Part shown: positions 1 through 6,218 of the stretch, piece after piece
Position numbering within the stretch: the first letter of the stretch is position 1
Layout: each line of letters starts with the position of its first letter
Assembly: GCA_934418295.1 (NCBI GenBank)
Contig: CAKRWZ010000090.1
Location: forward strand, 1 to 6,220
DNA length: 6,220 nt
DNA from: an uncultured Mediterraneibacter sp.
GTDB lineage: Bacteria > Bacillota > Clostridia > Lachnospirales > Lachnospiraceae
Direction of reading: 5' to 3'
Program-made: the position numbers and the translations under genes
Notes under the pieces: model-generated
Database searches by the model: none
Told to the model about the DNA's origin: nothing
The model's input: only the letters and a program-made list of their open reading frames with translations

Positions 1-1390
1 CGTGCTCTTTCATGAGTGCTTCGATCTCCAGACCGATGAGTTTATAGAGCCGCATTTCCAGAATCGCCGTTGCCTGCCGGTCGGTGAAACGGAGCATAGC
101 CGCCATTTTCTGTGAGATTTTGGATTTAAACCGGATGTTTCCGGTAACGCCGTCCACCAGGCAAGCCCTTGCTTCTTTTACGTTGGAGCTTCCCCTCAGG
201 ATCTCGATGATCAGGTCGATGACGTTGCAGGCCTTGATCAGACCTTCCTGTACTTCTCGTTTTTCCAGTTCTTTCGCCAACAAGGTTTTGTACTTCCGGG
301 TGGTCAGTTCAAACTGAAAATCTACGTGATGTTCGATGATGCCTTTCAGTCCCAGGGTCTCCGGCTTTCCGCCTGCCACTGCCAGCATATTGACGCCGAA
401 GGTATCTTCCAGACGGGTCTTTTTATACAACATATTTTTCAGGTTTTCCACATCTGCGCCGCGTTTCAGCTCCAGCACGATGCGGATCCCCTGCTTGGAG
501 GATTGGTTGGAAATGTCCACCACATCCCCGGTTTTTCTGGATTCCACCAAGGTGCCCACATCGTTCAAAAATTTTCCGATGCCGCTTCCGATCATAGTGT
601 ATGGGATCTCCGAGATCACAAGCTGCTTTTTGCCGCCTTTGAGCTCTTCTACTTCCACCTTGCCCCGGATCTTGATCTTCCCCTGGCCGGTTTCATAAAT
701 GTGCGGCAGGTCATCTTTGTTGACCACGATCCCGCCGGTTGGGAAATCCGGTCCCTTGATATATTTCATCAATGCTTTTGTCGTAATATCGTTATTGCGC
801 ATGTAGGCTTTTACCGCCTCCAGCACTTCCGAAAGATTGTGGGTGGGAATGCTGGTCGCCATGCCGACGGCGATTCCTTCCGCCCCGTTGACCAGAAGAT
901 TCGGCACACGTACCGGCAATACCTCCGGTTCCTTTTCCGTCTCGTCAAAGTTGGGCACGAAATCCACCACGTTTTTATCCAGATCCGCCAGATAAACCTC
1001 CTGGGTCAGCCGGGCAAGGCGCGCCTCTGTGTAACGCATGGCCGCCGCGCCGTCCCCTTCGATGGAGCCGAAATTTCCGTGACCGTCCACCAGCACCATG
1101 CCCTTTTTAAACTCCTGAGCCATCACCACCAGTGCATCGTAAATGGAGCTGTCGCCGTGGGGATGGTATTTACCCATGGTATCTCCCACGATACGCGCAC
1201 TTTTTCGATAAGGGCGGTCATAACGGATCCCCAGCTCATACATATCATAAAGTGTCCGCCGCTGTACCGGTTTCAGTCCGTCCCGCACATCCGGAAGCGC
1301 CCGCGCAATGATGACACTCATGGCATAATCGATATAAGACTTTTTCATGATATCCGTATATTCGGTCCTGATTATCTGATTTTCATTCAT
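1..1390 (-). CDS. parC: Type IIA DNA topoisomerase subunit A (ParC/GyrA family), 5' part, cut by window edge
   Basis: This is the DNA breakage-reunion subunit of topoisomerase IV or a second gyrase, working with the B subunit just upstream. The frame is open from ATG at 1390 to the window edge: 463 codons plus one base, from a family of about 740-850 residues. A GGGAG ribosome binding site lies about 8 bases before the ATG. Visible parts are the N-terminal segment with DYAMSVIIARALPDVRDGL (21-39), the winged-helix region with YHPHGDS (75-81), the catalytic Arg119-Tyr120 in AAMRYTEAR, the tower domain, and the coiled-coil start with AILEMRLYKLIGLE (442-455). Ser81 and Asp85 sit at the quinolone-binding positions equivalent to E. 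coli GyrA Ser83 and Asp87, the sensitive-type residues. GHGNFGS (103-109) is gyrase-like. The C-terminal domain, where a GyrA box would separate gyrase from topoisomerase IV, is outside the window. The symbol parC rests on the location beside sporulation genes rather than dnaA/recF. Family membership is certain; the ParC/GyrA choice is not. Confidence 0.9.
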   Translation of the reverse strand, partial: MNENQIIRTEYTDIMKKSYIDYAMSVIIARALPDVRDGLKPVQRRTLYDMYELGIRYDRPYRKSARIVGDTMGKYHPHGDSSIYDALVVMAQEFKKGMVLVDGHGNFGSIEGDGAAAMRYTEARLARLTQEVYLADLDKNVVDFVPNFDETEKEPEVLPVRVPNLLVNGAEGIAVGMATSIPTHNLSEVLEAVKAYMRNNDITTKALMKYIKGPDFPTGGIVVNKDDLPHIYETGQGKIKIRGKVEVEELKGGKKQLVISEIPYTMIGSGIGKFLNDVGTLVESRKTGDVVDISNQSSKQGIRIVLELKRGADVENLKNMLYKKTRLEDTFGVNMLAVAGGKPETLGLKGIIEHHVDFQFELTTRKYKTLLAKELEKREVQEGLIKACNVIDLIIEILRGSSNVKEARACLVDGVTGNIRFKSKISQKMAAMLRFTDRQATAILEMRLYKLIGLEIEALMKEH

Positions 1391-1404
1391 CTTCTATCTC
1401 CCAT

Positions 1405-3327
1405 CTATACATCCAGCTCCGCATCCGCTGCGTTCTCATAAATAAACTTCTTTCTCGGAAGAACATCCGTGCCCATCAGCATTTCCGTCACTCCCGACGC
1501 CAGTCTGGCATCTTCGATCTCTACCCGCCGCAAAAGCCGGGTCTCCGGATCCAGCGTCGTCTCCCAAAGCTGCTGGGCATCCATCTCGCCCAAACCTTTA
1601 TACCGCTGCAGGGTAAAGCTTCCGGTGTGGGTCTTCCGGTACTTTTCCAGCGCCTTGTCGTCGTAGAGATACTCCTCTTCGCCATTTTTCGGCATCGCTT
1701 TGTAAAGGGGCGGCATGGCAATATAGACATGCCCTTCGTAGATCAATTCCGGCATAAACCGATAGAACAATGTCAACAGCAGCGTGGAAATATGGGCTCC
1801 GTCCACGTCGGCATCGGCCATGATGATGATCTTATCATACCGCAGTTTGCTGATATCAAAATCGTTGCCGTAGCCTTCCGAAAATCCGCATCCAAAGGCG
1901 TTGATCATGGTTTTGATCTCCGCATTGGCTAAGACTTTGTCGATGCTCGCTTTCTCTACATTCAAAATCTTTCCGCGGATCGGCAGGATGGCCTGATATT
2001 TCCGATCCCGGGCCGTTTTTGCGGAACCGCCCGCAGAATCTCCCTCCACAATAAAGATTTCACACCTGGAAGGATCCCTGCTTTCACAGTTGGCCAGCTT
2101 TCCGTTGCTGTCAAAAGAAAATTTCTGTTTGGTCAGAAGATTGGTCTTTGCCTTTTCTTCTGTCTTTCGGATCTTGGCTGCTTTTTCCGCACAGGCCAGC
2201 ACTTTTTTCAGCGTGTCCAAATTTCGGTCAAAGTAACGGGCCACCTCATCCCCCGTCACCTTGCCTGTGGCTCTGGCCGCATCCGGGTTGTCCAGCTTCG
2301 TCTTCGTCTGCCCCTCAAACCGGGGATCCGGGTGCTTGATGGACACGATGGCAGTCAGACCGTTTCGGATGTCTGCTCCGGTAAAATTGGCATCCTTTTC
2401 CTTTAAAATTCCGATCTCCCGGGCATACTGGTTCATGACCGTGGTAAACATCGTCTTGAATCCGGTCAAATGGGTACCGCCTTCTGCATTGTAGATGTTG
2501 TTGCAGAATCCCAGCACATTCTCGTGAAATTCGTTGACGTATTGGAAGGCCACTTCCACTTCGATGCCTTCTGCAATCCCCTGGAAATATACCGGCTCAT
2601 GGATGGTTTCTTTTTTCTCATTCAATTCCCGGATGAAACCGATGATCCCGTCCGGCTCGTGGTAGACGGTCCGCTCTTCCGGCTCCGTCCGCTTATCTTC
2701 AAAGATAATGGTAAGCTTCGGATTCAGATAAGCCGTTTCATGCATTCGGCTCTTGACATCTTCCGCACGGAATACCGTCTTTTCAAAAATCGTATCGTCC
2801 GGAAGAAAATTTACCTTTGTACCGGTCTTTTTTGTCTTTCCGATCACCGGCAGCAATCCGTCTTCCAGCTCGATCACCGGAATTCCTCTTTCGTAATGAT
2901 CGTAGCTGACCACGCCATCCCGGCTGATCCACACTTCCATATGAGAAGACAAGGCGTTGACCACCGAAGAGCCCACGCCGTGCAGACCGCCGCTGGTCTT
3001 GTAAGCGTTATCGTCAAACTTACCGCCGGCATGGAGGGTCGTGTACACCAGTCTCGCCGCCGAGATTCCTTTTGCATGCATTCCCACCGGAACGCCGCGT
3101 CCGTTGTCTTCGATGGTGGCCGAGCCGTCCTTTTCCAAGGTCACCCGGATCTCCGTACAGTAACCTGCCAGATGCTCATCCACTGCATTATCTACGATTT
3201 CATAGATCAAATGATGCAGACCCTTGGAAGATACGCTTCCGATATACATTCCCGGCCTTTTCCGGACAGCCTCCAGCCCTTCCAGCACAGAGATACTGTC
3301 CGCATCATATGTATTTTTCTTTGCCAT
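1405..3327 (-). CDS. parE: Type IIA DNA topoisomerase subunit B (ParE/GyrB family), ATPase and TOPRIM subunit
   Basis: Complete 640-residue protein that binds and hydrolyses ATP to drive strand passage by the A subunit encoded downstream. The GHKL ATPase domain (about 1-220) has the catalytic base Glu43 and Asn47 in YEIVDNAVDE, Asp74 in EDNGRG, and the glycine-rich lid TSGGLHGVGSS (111-121). The transducer domain carries the ATP-contacting Lys342 in QTKTKL. The TOPRIM domain has EGDSAGGSAK (428-437) and the metal-binding DADVDG (505-510), followed by the C-terminal RYKGLGEM (575-582) and QLWETT. There is no large Gram-negative TOPRIM insertion. The segment KGISAARLVYTTLHAGG (86-102) differs from classical B. 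subtilis GyrB and ParE and is one residue shorter. The short C-terminus ending ELDV recalls GyrB, while KTKKTG (164-169) recalls ParE. The start is supported by AAAGGGA 6 bases upstream. The stop lies 14 bases before the A-subunit start, indicating one operon. A ParE role is preferred from context but not proven. Confidence 0.93.
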   Translation of the reverse strand: MAKKNTYDADSISVLEGLEAVRKRPGMYIGSVSSKGLHHLIYEIVDNAVDEHLAGYCTEIRVTLEKDGSATIEDNGRGVPVGMHAKGISAARLVYTTLHAGGKFDDNAYKTSGGLHGVGSSVVNALSSHMEVWISRDGVVSYDHYERGIPVIELEDGLLPVIGKTKKTGTKVNFLPDDTIFEKTVFRAEDVKSRMHETAYLNPKLTIIFEDKRTEPEERTVYHEPDGIIGFIRELNEKKETIHEPVYFQGIAEGIEVEVAFQYVNEFHENVLGFCNNIYNAEGGTHLTGFKTMFTTVMNQYAREIGILKEKDANFTGADIRNGLTAIVSIKHPDPRFEGQTKTKLDNPDAARATGKVTGDEVARYFDRNLDTLKKVLACAEKAAKIRKTEEKAKTNLLTKQKFSFDSNGKLANCESRDPSRCEIFIVEGDSAGGSAKTARDRKYQAILPIRGKILNVEKASIDKVLANAEIKTMINAFGCGFSEGYGNDFDISKLRYDKIIIMADADVDGAHISTLLLTLFYRFMPELIYEGHVYIAMPPLYKAMPKNGEEEYLYDDKALEKYRKTHTGSFTLQRYKGLGEMDAQQLWETTLDPETRLLRRVEIEDARLASGVTEMLMGTDVLPRKKFIYENAADAELDV

Positions 3328-3360
3328 CTTACATCCCTTTCAAATCCAAACATAACGATA

Positions 3361-3384
3361 AAGCCTCACGAAAACATGAGACTT
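3361..3384 (-). terminator. Hairpin after spoIIP, probable weak intrinsic terminator
   Basis: Read on the minus strand, AAGTCTCATG and CGTGAGGCTT form a 10-bp stem with two G-U pairs and a TTTT loop. The 3' arm runs into CTTTAT and then a T-rich but interrupted tail (TATCGTTATGTTTGG). It lies about 60 bases after the spoIIP stop and about 35 bases before the parE start. It therefore most likely separates the two transcripts, though with a poor U-tract termination may be partial. If parE is transcribed from farther upstream, the hairpin would instead sit in the parE leader. Confidence 0.5.
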
Positions 3385-3444
3385 CACAGTTCTGAAAACT
3401 CCTGTACTATGGTATCACAAGATTTGGTTCCATTGCAACATGTT

Positions 3445-4632
3445 TTATCCGACCAAGACACGATATAGTGTCTCAGAAAGCACTTCCATGGCATTTTTCA
3501 TTTCCTGCACCGTGTTTGTCTGGGCGCCGGCTTCGATCAGAAGGGACTTTGGCATCATGTGCAGGCTGTACCGGTACCCTTTCAGATAGATCCGCCGGGC
3601 GAACCCCGGATAATATGTTTCACACATCAGCTGCATCTGAAAGGAAAAAGCCAGATTATCCTGAATATAAGGATTGACCAGATAGGCGATATTCCCGTTT
3701 GCCCTCGTTCTGCTCAATCCGTTGAAAAACATGATTTTTGCCGTCTGTTTTCCGCCGATCTCCGTCACCAGGCGGGTTTCCTCCCGCACCCCGTCTCTGT
3801 GCAGATCGATCACCACTTCCACGGAAGGATTTTGCTGCAGCACCTTTCGGATCGCTGTTTCCGCCTGCTCGTAAGCCCGGCTTCGGTCCAGTTTCCCGTC
3901 GATGATATCATACACACCCGTGTCGTGGATGGTCGGGATTCCTTTCTGGTTCAACAATTCGGTCAGATACGTTCCCACACCGACAATGGAGGTAGACGCG
4001 TCTCCCGGCACGGAATCTGCAAAGGTTTCCTGGGAATGGGTGTGGAAGATCAGCACTTTCGGCCCGTCCCCTTTCCCTATTTTCATATTTTTTCCCATCA
4101 TTTCCGCTGCATTCAGCTGCTCCGGCCCGATCATCGTCGTGCTGTCCACCGTATAAAAATGGCTCAAAAGATATTCAAAATCTCCCAGTTTTTCCGGTGA
4201 CAGATCGACAGGCGCATTCTCTGTCCCTCCGGAAGCCACCCCCTGCTCTTTCCCGATCAATTCTCCGGATTCACCGATCTGATTCTCGTCGTTGGCCTCC
4301 GCTTCCAGAATCTTGGCAATGGTTTCTTCATCTTCAGATGTTTCTTTTCTATTCGTATCCTCCAGATAGGAAACCAAGGGCAGCAGCTTCTCCGCCTGCT
4401 CCAGGATCCAGTCTCTGCCGTCAAATGTTTCCTCTTCTTTTTGGTAGACCAGTTTCGGCACACAGGTTTTCTGCGCCTGGTATAACAGCTGCTCTCTGCC
4501 TTTTTCTGCGATCCCCACGGCCGCCTCTTTCCCATATAAATAAAAGAAGGTCAAAAAGAGCAGACCCCAAAAGCCTCTGCTGCATTTTTTCAATTTTCTT
4601 TTTTGCCTTGCACTCATATATTTTCGTCTCAT
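3445..4632 (-). CDS. spoIIP: Stage II sporulation protein P, engulfment cell-wall hydrolase
   Basis: SpoIIP is a membrane-anchored, zinc-dependent amidase and endopeptidase. With SpoIID and SpoIIM it thins septal peptidoglycan and drives engulfment of the forespore. The 395-residue product has a basic N-terminus, one membrane segment at about 21-34, a variable acidic linker (about 65-150), and a C-terminal catalytic domain from about residue 155. Recognisable motifs are LIFHTHSQE (194-202, candidate metal ligands His197 and His199), VVIDLHRDG (273-281, His278), and the family-typical end YLKGYRYSLHMMPKSLLIEAG (349-369) with His358 and Glu367, followed by TNT. Family assignment is firm; individual zinc ligands are inferred from motif conservation. 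It lies directly downstream of gpr, as in Bacillus subtilis. No clear ribosome binding site precedes the first ATG at 4632. An in-frame ATG at 4617 (Met6) would give 390 residues with the membrane segment intact, and the predicted sigma-E transcript start falls on the first ATG. Confidence 0.93.
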   Translation of the reverse strand: MRRKYMSARQKRKLKKCSRGFWGLLFLTFFYLYGKEAAVGIAEKGREQLLYQAQKTCVPKLVYQKEEETFDGRDWILEQAEKLLPLVSYLEDTNRKETSEDEETIAKILEAEANDENQIGESGELIGKEQGVASGGTENAPVDLSPEKLGDFEYLLSHFYTVDSTTMIGPEQLNAAEMMGKNMKIGKGDGPKVLIFHTHSQETFADSVPGDASTSIVGVGTYLTELLNQKGIPTIHDTGVYDIIDGKLDRSRAYEQAETAIRKVLQQNPSVEVVIDLHRDGVREETRLVTEIGGKQTAKIMFFNGLSRTRANGNIAYLVNPYIQDNLAFSFQMQLMCETYYPGFARRIYLKGYRYSLHMMPKSLLIEAGAQTNTVQEMKNAMEVLSETLYRVLVG

Positions 4633-4637
4633 TTTTC

Positions 4638-4666
4638 AATATATGAATGTGTGCAGCCGTTTATGA
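4638..4666 (-). promoter_or_regulatory. Putative sigma-E promoter of spoIIP
   Basis: On the minus strand TCATAAA (4666-4660) and CATATATT (4645-4638) are separated by 14 bases. The -10 matches the Bacillus sigma-E consensus CATAYAHT at all eight positions. The -35 matches KMATATT at five of seven. B. subtilis spoIIP is known to be a mother-cell sigma-E gene, so the location is as expected. The predicted start of transcription is near 4632-4630, at the first ATG of spoIIP. This is a match by eye, not measured. Confidence 0.6.
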
Positions 4667-4752
4667 GGCTGTCCGGTTTTTCGAAATCATCTGGTTTTGT
4701 GAAGTCATCTCTGATTTTATGCAGCCATTTGGTTTTACGAAGCTGTCTGATT
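4661..4752 (-). repeat. Five degenerate 18-bp tandem repeats spanning the gpr stop codon
   Basis: Read on the minus strand, the segment divides into consecutive units: AATCAGACAGCTTCGTAA (4752-4735), AACCAAATGGCTGCATAA (4734-4717), a 20-base unit beginning AATCAGAGATGACTTC (4716-4697), AACCAGATGATTTCGAAA (4696-4679) and AACCGGACAGCCTCATAA (4678-4661). The shared pattern is roughly AAYCRGAYRRYTTCRTAA. The first unit encodes the last five residues of Gpr and its stop codon; the others are noncoding. A possible sixth, more decayed partial unit (TGCAGCCGTT on the plus strand) follows at about 4652-4661. The array fills most of the gpr-spoIIP gap, and the last unit overlaps the putative sigma-E -35 box. 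Confidence 0.65.
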
Positions 4753-5715
4753 TTGAAACAGCAGGTTCAGACACTCTGAGATCGTAAAACTGATCTGCTT
4801 TACCACCTCATCCACATCTTTTGGTGTCACGAACATCCCGTTTAAATGGGGTGAGATCAGTTCCCGGATCAACTCATATTTTTCCGCCGTGTTATAAGAA
4901 CGCAGCAGCTTTCCCACGCCTTGCAGCGTTTCTGACGTTTCCATGGCCTGGATCAGATTTTCCATCGTATCGTTTACGATGGTAGCCGCATCCACCACGG
5001 TGGGAACCCCCAGAGCGATCACCGGAATCCCCACCGTTTCCTTTGTAATAGCATTCCGCTGATTTCCCACGCCGGAACCCGGATGGATCCCGGTATCCGT
5101 CATCTGGATCGTGCGGTTCAATCGCTTGCTGTTTCTGGCTGCCAGGGCATCTATGGTGATCAAAAGATCCGGAGAAGTCTCTGCGATCACGCCTTTCAGG
5201 ATTTCCACCGTTTCCATCCCGGTCTGTCCCATCACCCCAGGCACAATGGCACTGATCAAGTTGACCTGCTCCATTCCCATGGCATACTTTCCATATTCTT
5301 GTACAATATGACGTGTAACACAAAGATTGTCTACCACATATGGACCCAAAGCATCTGGCGTGATCTTCCGGTTTCCAAGACCCGCCACCAACACGGACAA
5401 ATCCTCTTTTTCCTCTAGTTTCTGCTTTTCCAGGAGTTCCTTCACATAGCACGCCAGCTCTTCTGAGATCTCCCGGTGATAAGCTTCATCAGGCACCGAC
5501 AGATTCGGCGCTTCCAGCGTAATATAGGTCCCGGTGGGCTTGCCCATGGCTCTGGCTCCCTTTTCTGTCTCGATCACGATCCTTGTCACTCGGACTTCCC
5601 GTTCTTCATCATATGACTCTTCCAGGATCACCCCCGGCACCTCCACGTTTTCCGACTCAAAACGTTCTTTTTCCTCCAAAGCCAGATCCGTCCTCACACT
5701 GTATTTTTCCAGCAT
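4735..5715 (-). CDS. gpr: Germination protease GPR (peptidase family A25)
   Basis: GPR is made as a zymogen in the forespore and degrades alpha/beta-type small acid-soluble spore proteins when the spore germinates, freeing DNA and supplying amino acids. The start chosen is the ATG at 5715 (326 residues), because AAAGGAGTG lies exactly 8 bases upstream. The in-frame ATG at 5745 has no ribosome binding site and would add only ten residues that encode this site. Near the N-terminus, YSVRTDLALE (5-14) matches the autoprocessing region of Bacillus GPR. By analogy cleavage would fall between Asp10 and Leu11. Conserved blocks are VAGLGNRKITPDALGP (110-125), IVPGVMGQTGMET (157-169), ITIDALAAR (186-194), TDTGIHPGSGVGN (206-218) and IALGVPTVVDA (233-243). 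Asp121 and Asp189 align with the two aspartates proposed as catalytic in B. megaterium GPR. The protein is about 40 residues shorter than B. subtilis GPR, lacking part of the region before the C-terminal helix. It is transcribed away from rpsT and upstream of spoIIP. Confidence 0.95.
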   Translation of the reverse strand: MLEKYSVRTDLALEEKERFESENVEVPGVILEESYDEEREVRVTRIVIETEKGARAMGKPTGTYITLEAPNLSVPDEAYHREISEELACYVKELLEKQKLEEKEDLSVLVAGLGNRKITPDALGPYVVDNLCVTRHIVQEYGKYAMGMEQVNLISAIVPGVMGQTGMETVEILKGVIAETSPDLLITIDALAARNSKRLNRTIQMTDTGIHPGSGVGNQRNAITKETVGIPVIALGVPTVVDAATIVNDTMENLIQAMETSETLQGVGKLLRSYNTAEKYELIRELISPHLNGMFVTPKDVDEVVKQISFTISECLNLLFQNQTAS

Positions 5716-5778
5716 GCCCTTTTCACTCCTTTGCCATTTATTCATGGCTAGTTTTTACAATATTTTGGGAAATATGTA

Positions 5779-5807
5779 TTGACAACCCCTTTGCCTTGGA
5801 ATAAAAT
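5779..5807 (+). promoter_or_regulatory. Sigma-A promoter of rpsT
   Basis: TTGACA (5779-5784) and TAAAAT (5802-5807) are separated by 17 bases: a perfect -35, a -10 with one mismatch, and optimal spacing. The predicted start of transcription is about 5813-5815, giving a leader of roughly 85 bases before the rpsT start codon. A strong housekeeping promoter is expected for a ribosomal protein gene. Confidence 0.88.
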
Positions 5808-5830
5808 GAATGAGTATGTTCCGTTGATAC
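5802..5830 (-). promoter_or_regulatory. Putative forespore sigma-G promoter of gpr
   Basis: On the minus strand GTATC (5830-5826) and CATTTTA (5808-5802) are separated by 17 bases. The -10 fits the Bacillus sigma-G consensus CATWHTA at all seven positions, and the -35 fits GHATR at four of five. The predicted transcription start is near 5795, about 80 bases before the gpr start. B. subtilis gpr is a known forespore gene. The -10 occupies the same bases as the rpsT -10 on the other strand, so part of the match comes for free from the TAAAAT box. Confidence 0.5.
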
Positions 5831-5853
5831 GTCCGTGTCCGAGATCAGCGGAA
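5819..5853 (+). promoter_or_regulatory. Leader hairpin of rpsT mRNA, candidate regulatory or stabilising structure
   Basis: TTCCGTTGAT (5819-5828) and ATCAGCGGAA (5844-5853) pair over 10 bp with a single U-G pair, closing a 15-base loop. The stem starts about five bases after the predicted transcription start and ends about 35 bases before the ribosome binding site. No T-run follows, so it is not an intrinsic terminator. It could protect the 5' end of the mRNA or be an S20-binding site; which of these is not shown by the sequence. Confidence 0.5.
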
Positions 5854-5899
5854 GCATGAATTCAAAAGAATATTCTATCACAATTTGGAGGTGTACAGA

Positions 5900-6163
5900 T
5901 TGGCTAATATTAAATCTGCTAAAAAGAGAATTTTAGTTACTGAAACAAAGGCTGCAAGAAATAAAGCAATCAAATCCAAAGTTAAAACTATGGTGAAAAA
6001 AGTAGAAGCTGCCATCGATGCAAAAGATGTTGCTGCTGCACAAGAAGCTTTGAAAGTTGCTATTTCCGAGATCAACAAAGCCGGAAGCAAGGGTGTTTAC
6101 CACAAAAAAACCTGCTCCAGAAAGATCGCTCGTCTTTCCAAAGCAGTAAGTGCACTTGCATAA
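5900..6163 (+). CDS. rpsT: 30S ribosomal protein S20
   Basis: S20 is a small, very basic helical protein that binds 16S rRNA early in 30S assembly. The product is 87 residues, the usual length, starting with the family signature MANIKSAKKR. It is lysine- and alanine-rich throughout and ends in KTCSRKIARLSKAVSALA (70-87). The start is TTG at 5900: GGAGGT (5887-5892) lies 7 bases upstream, and no ATG or GTG is available in frame near it. An upstream in-frame TTG at 5885 is rejected because it overlaps the ribosome binding site and would break the conserved N-terminus. The gene is visibly richer in A+T than its neighbours and uses codons typical of a highly expressed gene. It has its own sigma-A promoter and terminator and is probably monocistronic, diverging from gpr as in B. 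subtilis. Confidence 0.97.
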   Translation: MANIKSAKKRILVTETKAARNKAIKSKVKTMVKKVEAAIDAKDVAAAQEALKVAISEINKAGSKGVYHKKTCSRKIARLSKAVSALA

Positions 6164-6184
6164 TTTCAAAACAAAAGATATGTT

Positions 6185-6218
6185 AAAAAGCATCACTCCC
6201 GTCAGGTGATGCTTTTTT
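6185..6218 (+). terminator. Intrinsic terminator of rpsT
   Basis: GCATCAC (6190-6196) pairs with GTGATGC (6206-6212). Flanking A5 (6185-6189) and T5 (6213-6217) extend the stem to 12 bp around a 9-base loop, and six Ts follow the GC-rich core. It begins about 20 bases after the rpsT stop. The A-run on the left arm means it could also work on the minus strand for a convergent gene beyond the right edge. Confidence 0.93.

Noticed and set aside
326..1441. Long open frame on the plus strand (371 codons)
   Set aside because: It is antisense to the topoisomerase A subunit, whose minus-strand frame carries all family motifs. Its translation resembles no known protein, and it exists because the coding strand avoids the matching stops.
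3404..3420. Imperfect palindrome TGTACTATGGTATCACA as an operator before parE
   Set aside because: Too many mismatched positions between the half-sites, and no known regulator motif recognised.
3409..3438. Possible sigma-A promoter for parE on the minus strand (TTGCAA, 18 bases, TACCAT)
   Set aside because: Both boxes are weak (TACCAT matches four of six), and the terminator-like hairpin would lie downstream of it. It is possible, but not supported well enough to annotate.
2470..3468. Long open frame on the plus strand (332 codons) opposite the B subunit
   Set aside because: It is a shadow of parE on the other strand, with low-complexity, His- and Arg-rich translation and no ribosome binding site evidence.
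3559..4200. Plus-strand frame of 213 codons opposite spoIIP
   Set aside because: It is antisense to a complete, motif-bearing spoIIP and has no recognisable domain.
4661..4752. CRISPR array as explanation for the repeats after gpr
   Set aside because: Units are directly adjacent with no spacers, degenerate and only 18 bp long, and there are no cas genes.
5819..5853. Intrinsic attenuator in the rpsT leader
   Set aside because: The stem is good, but no T-run follows it, so it cannot be a standard terminator.
5885..5899. Upstream TTG start for rpsT giving 92 residues
   Set aside because: The codons overlap the GGAGGT ribosome binding site, and the S20 family begins at MANIKSAKKR, encoded from 5900.
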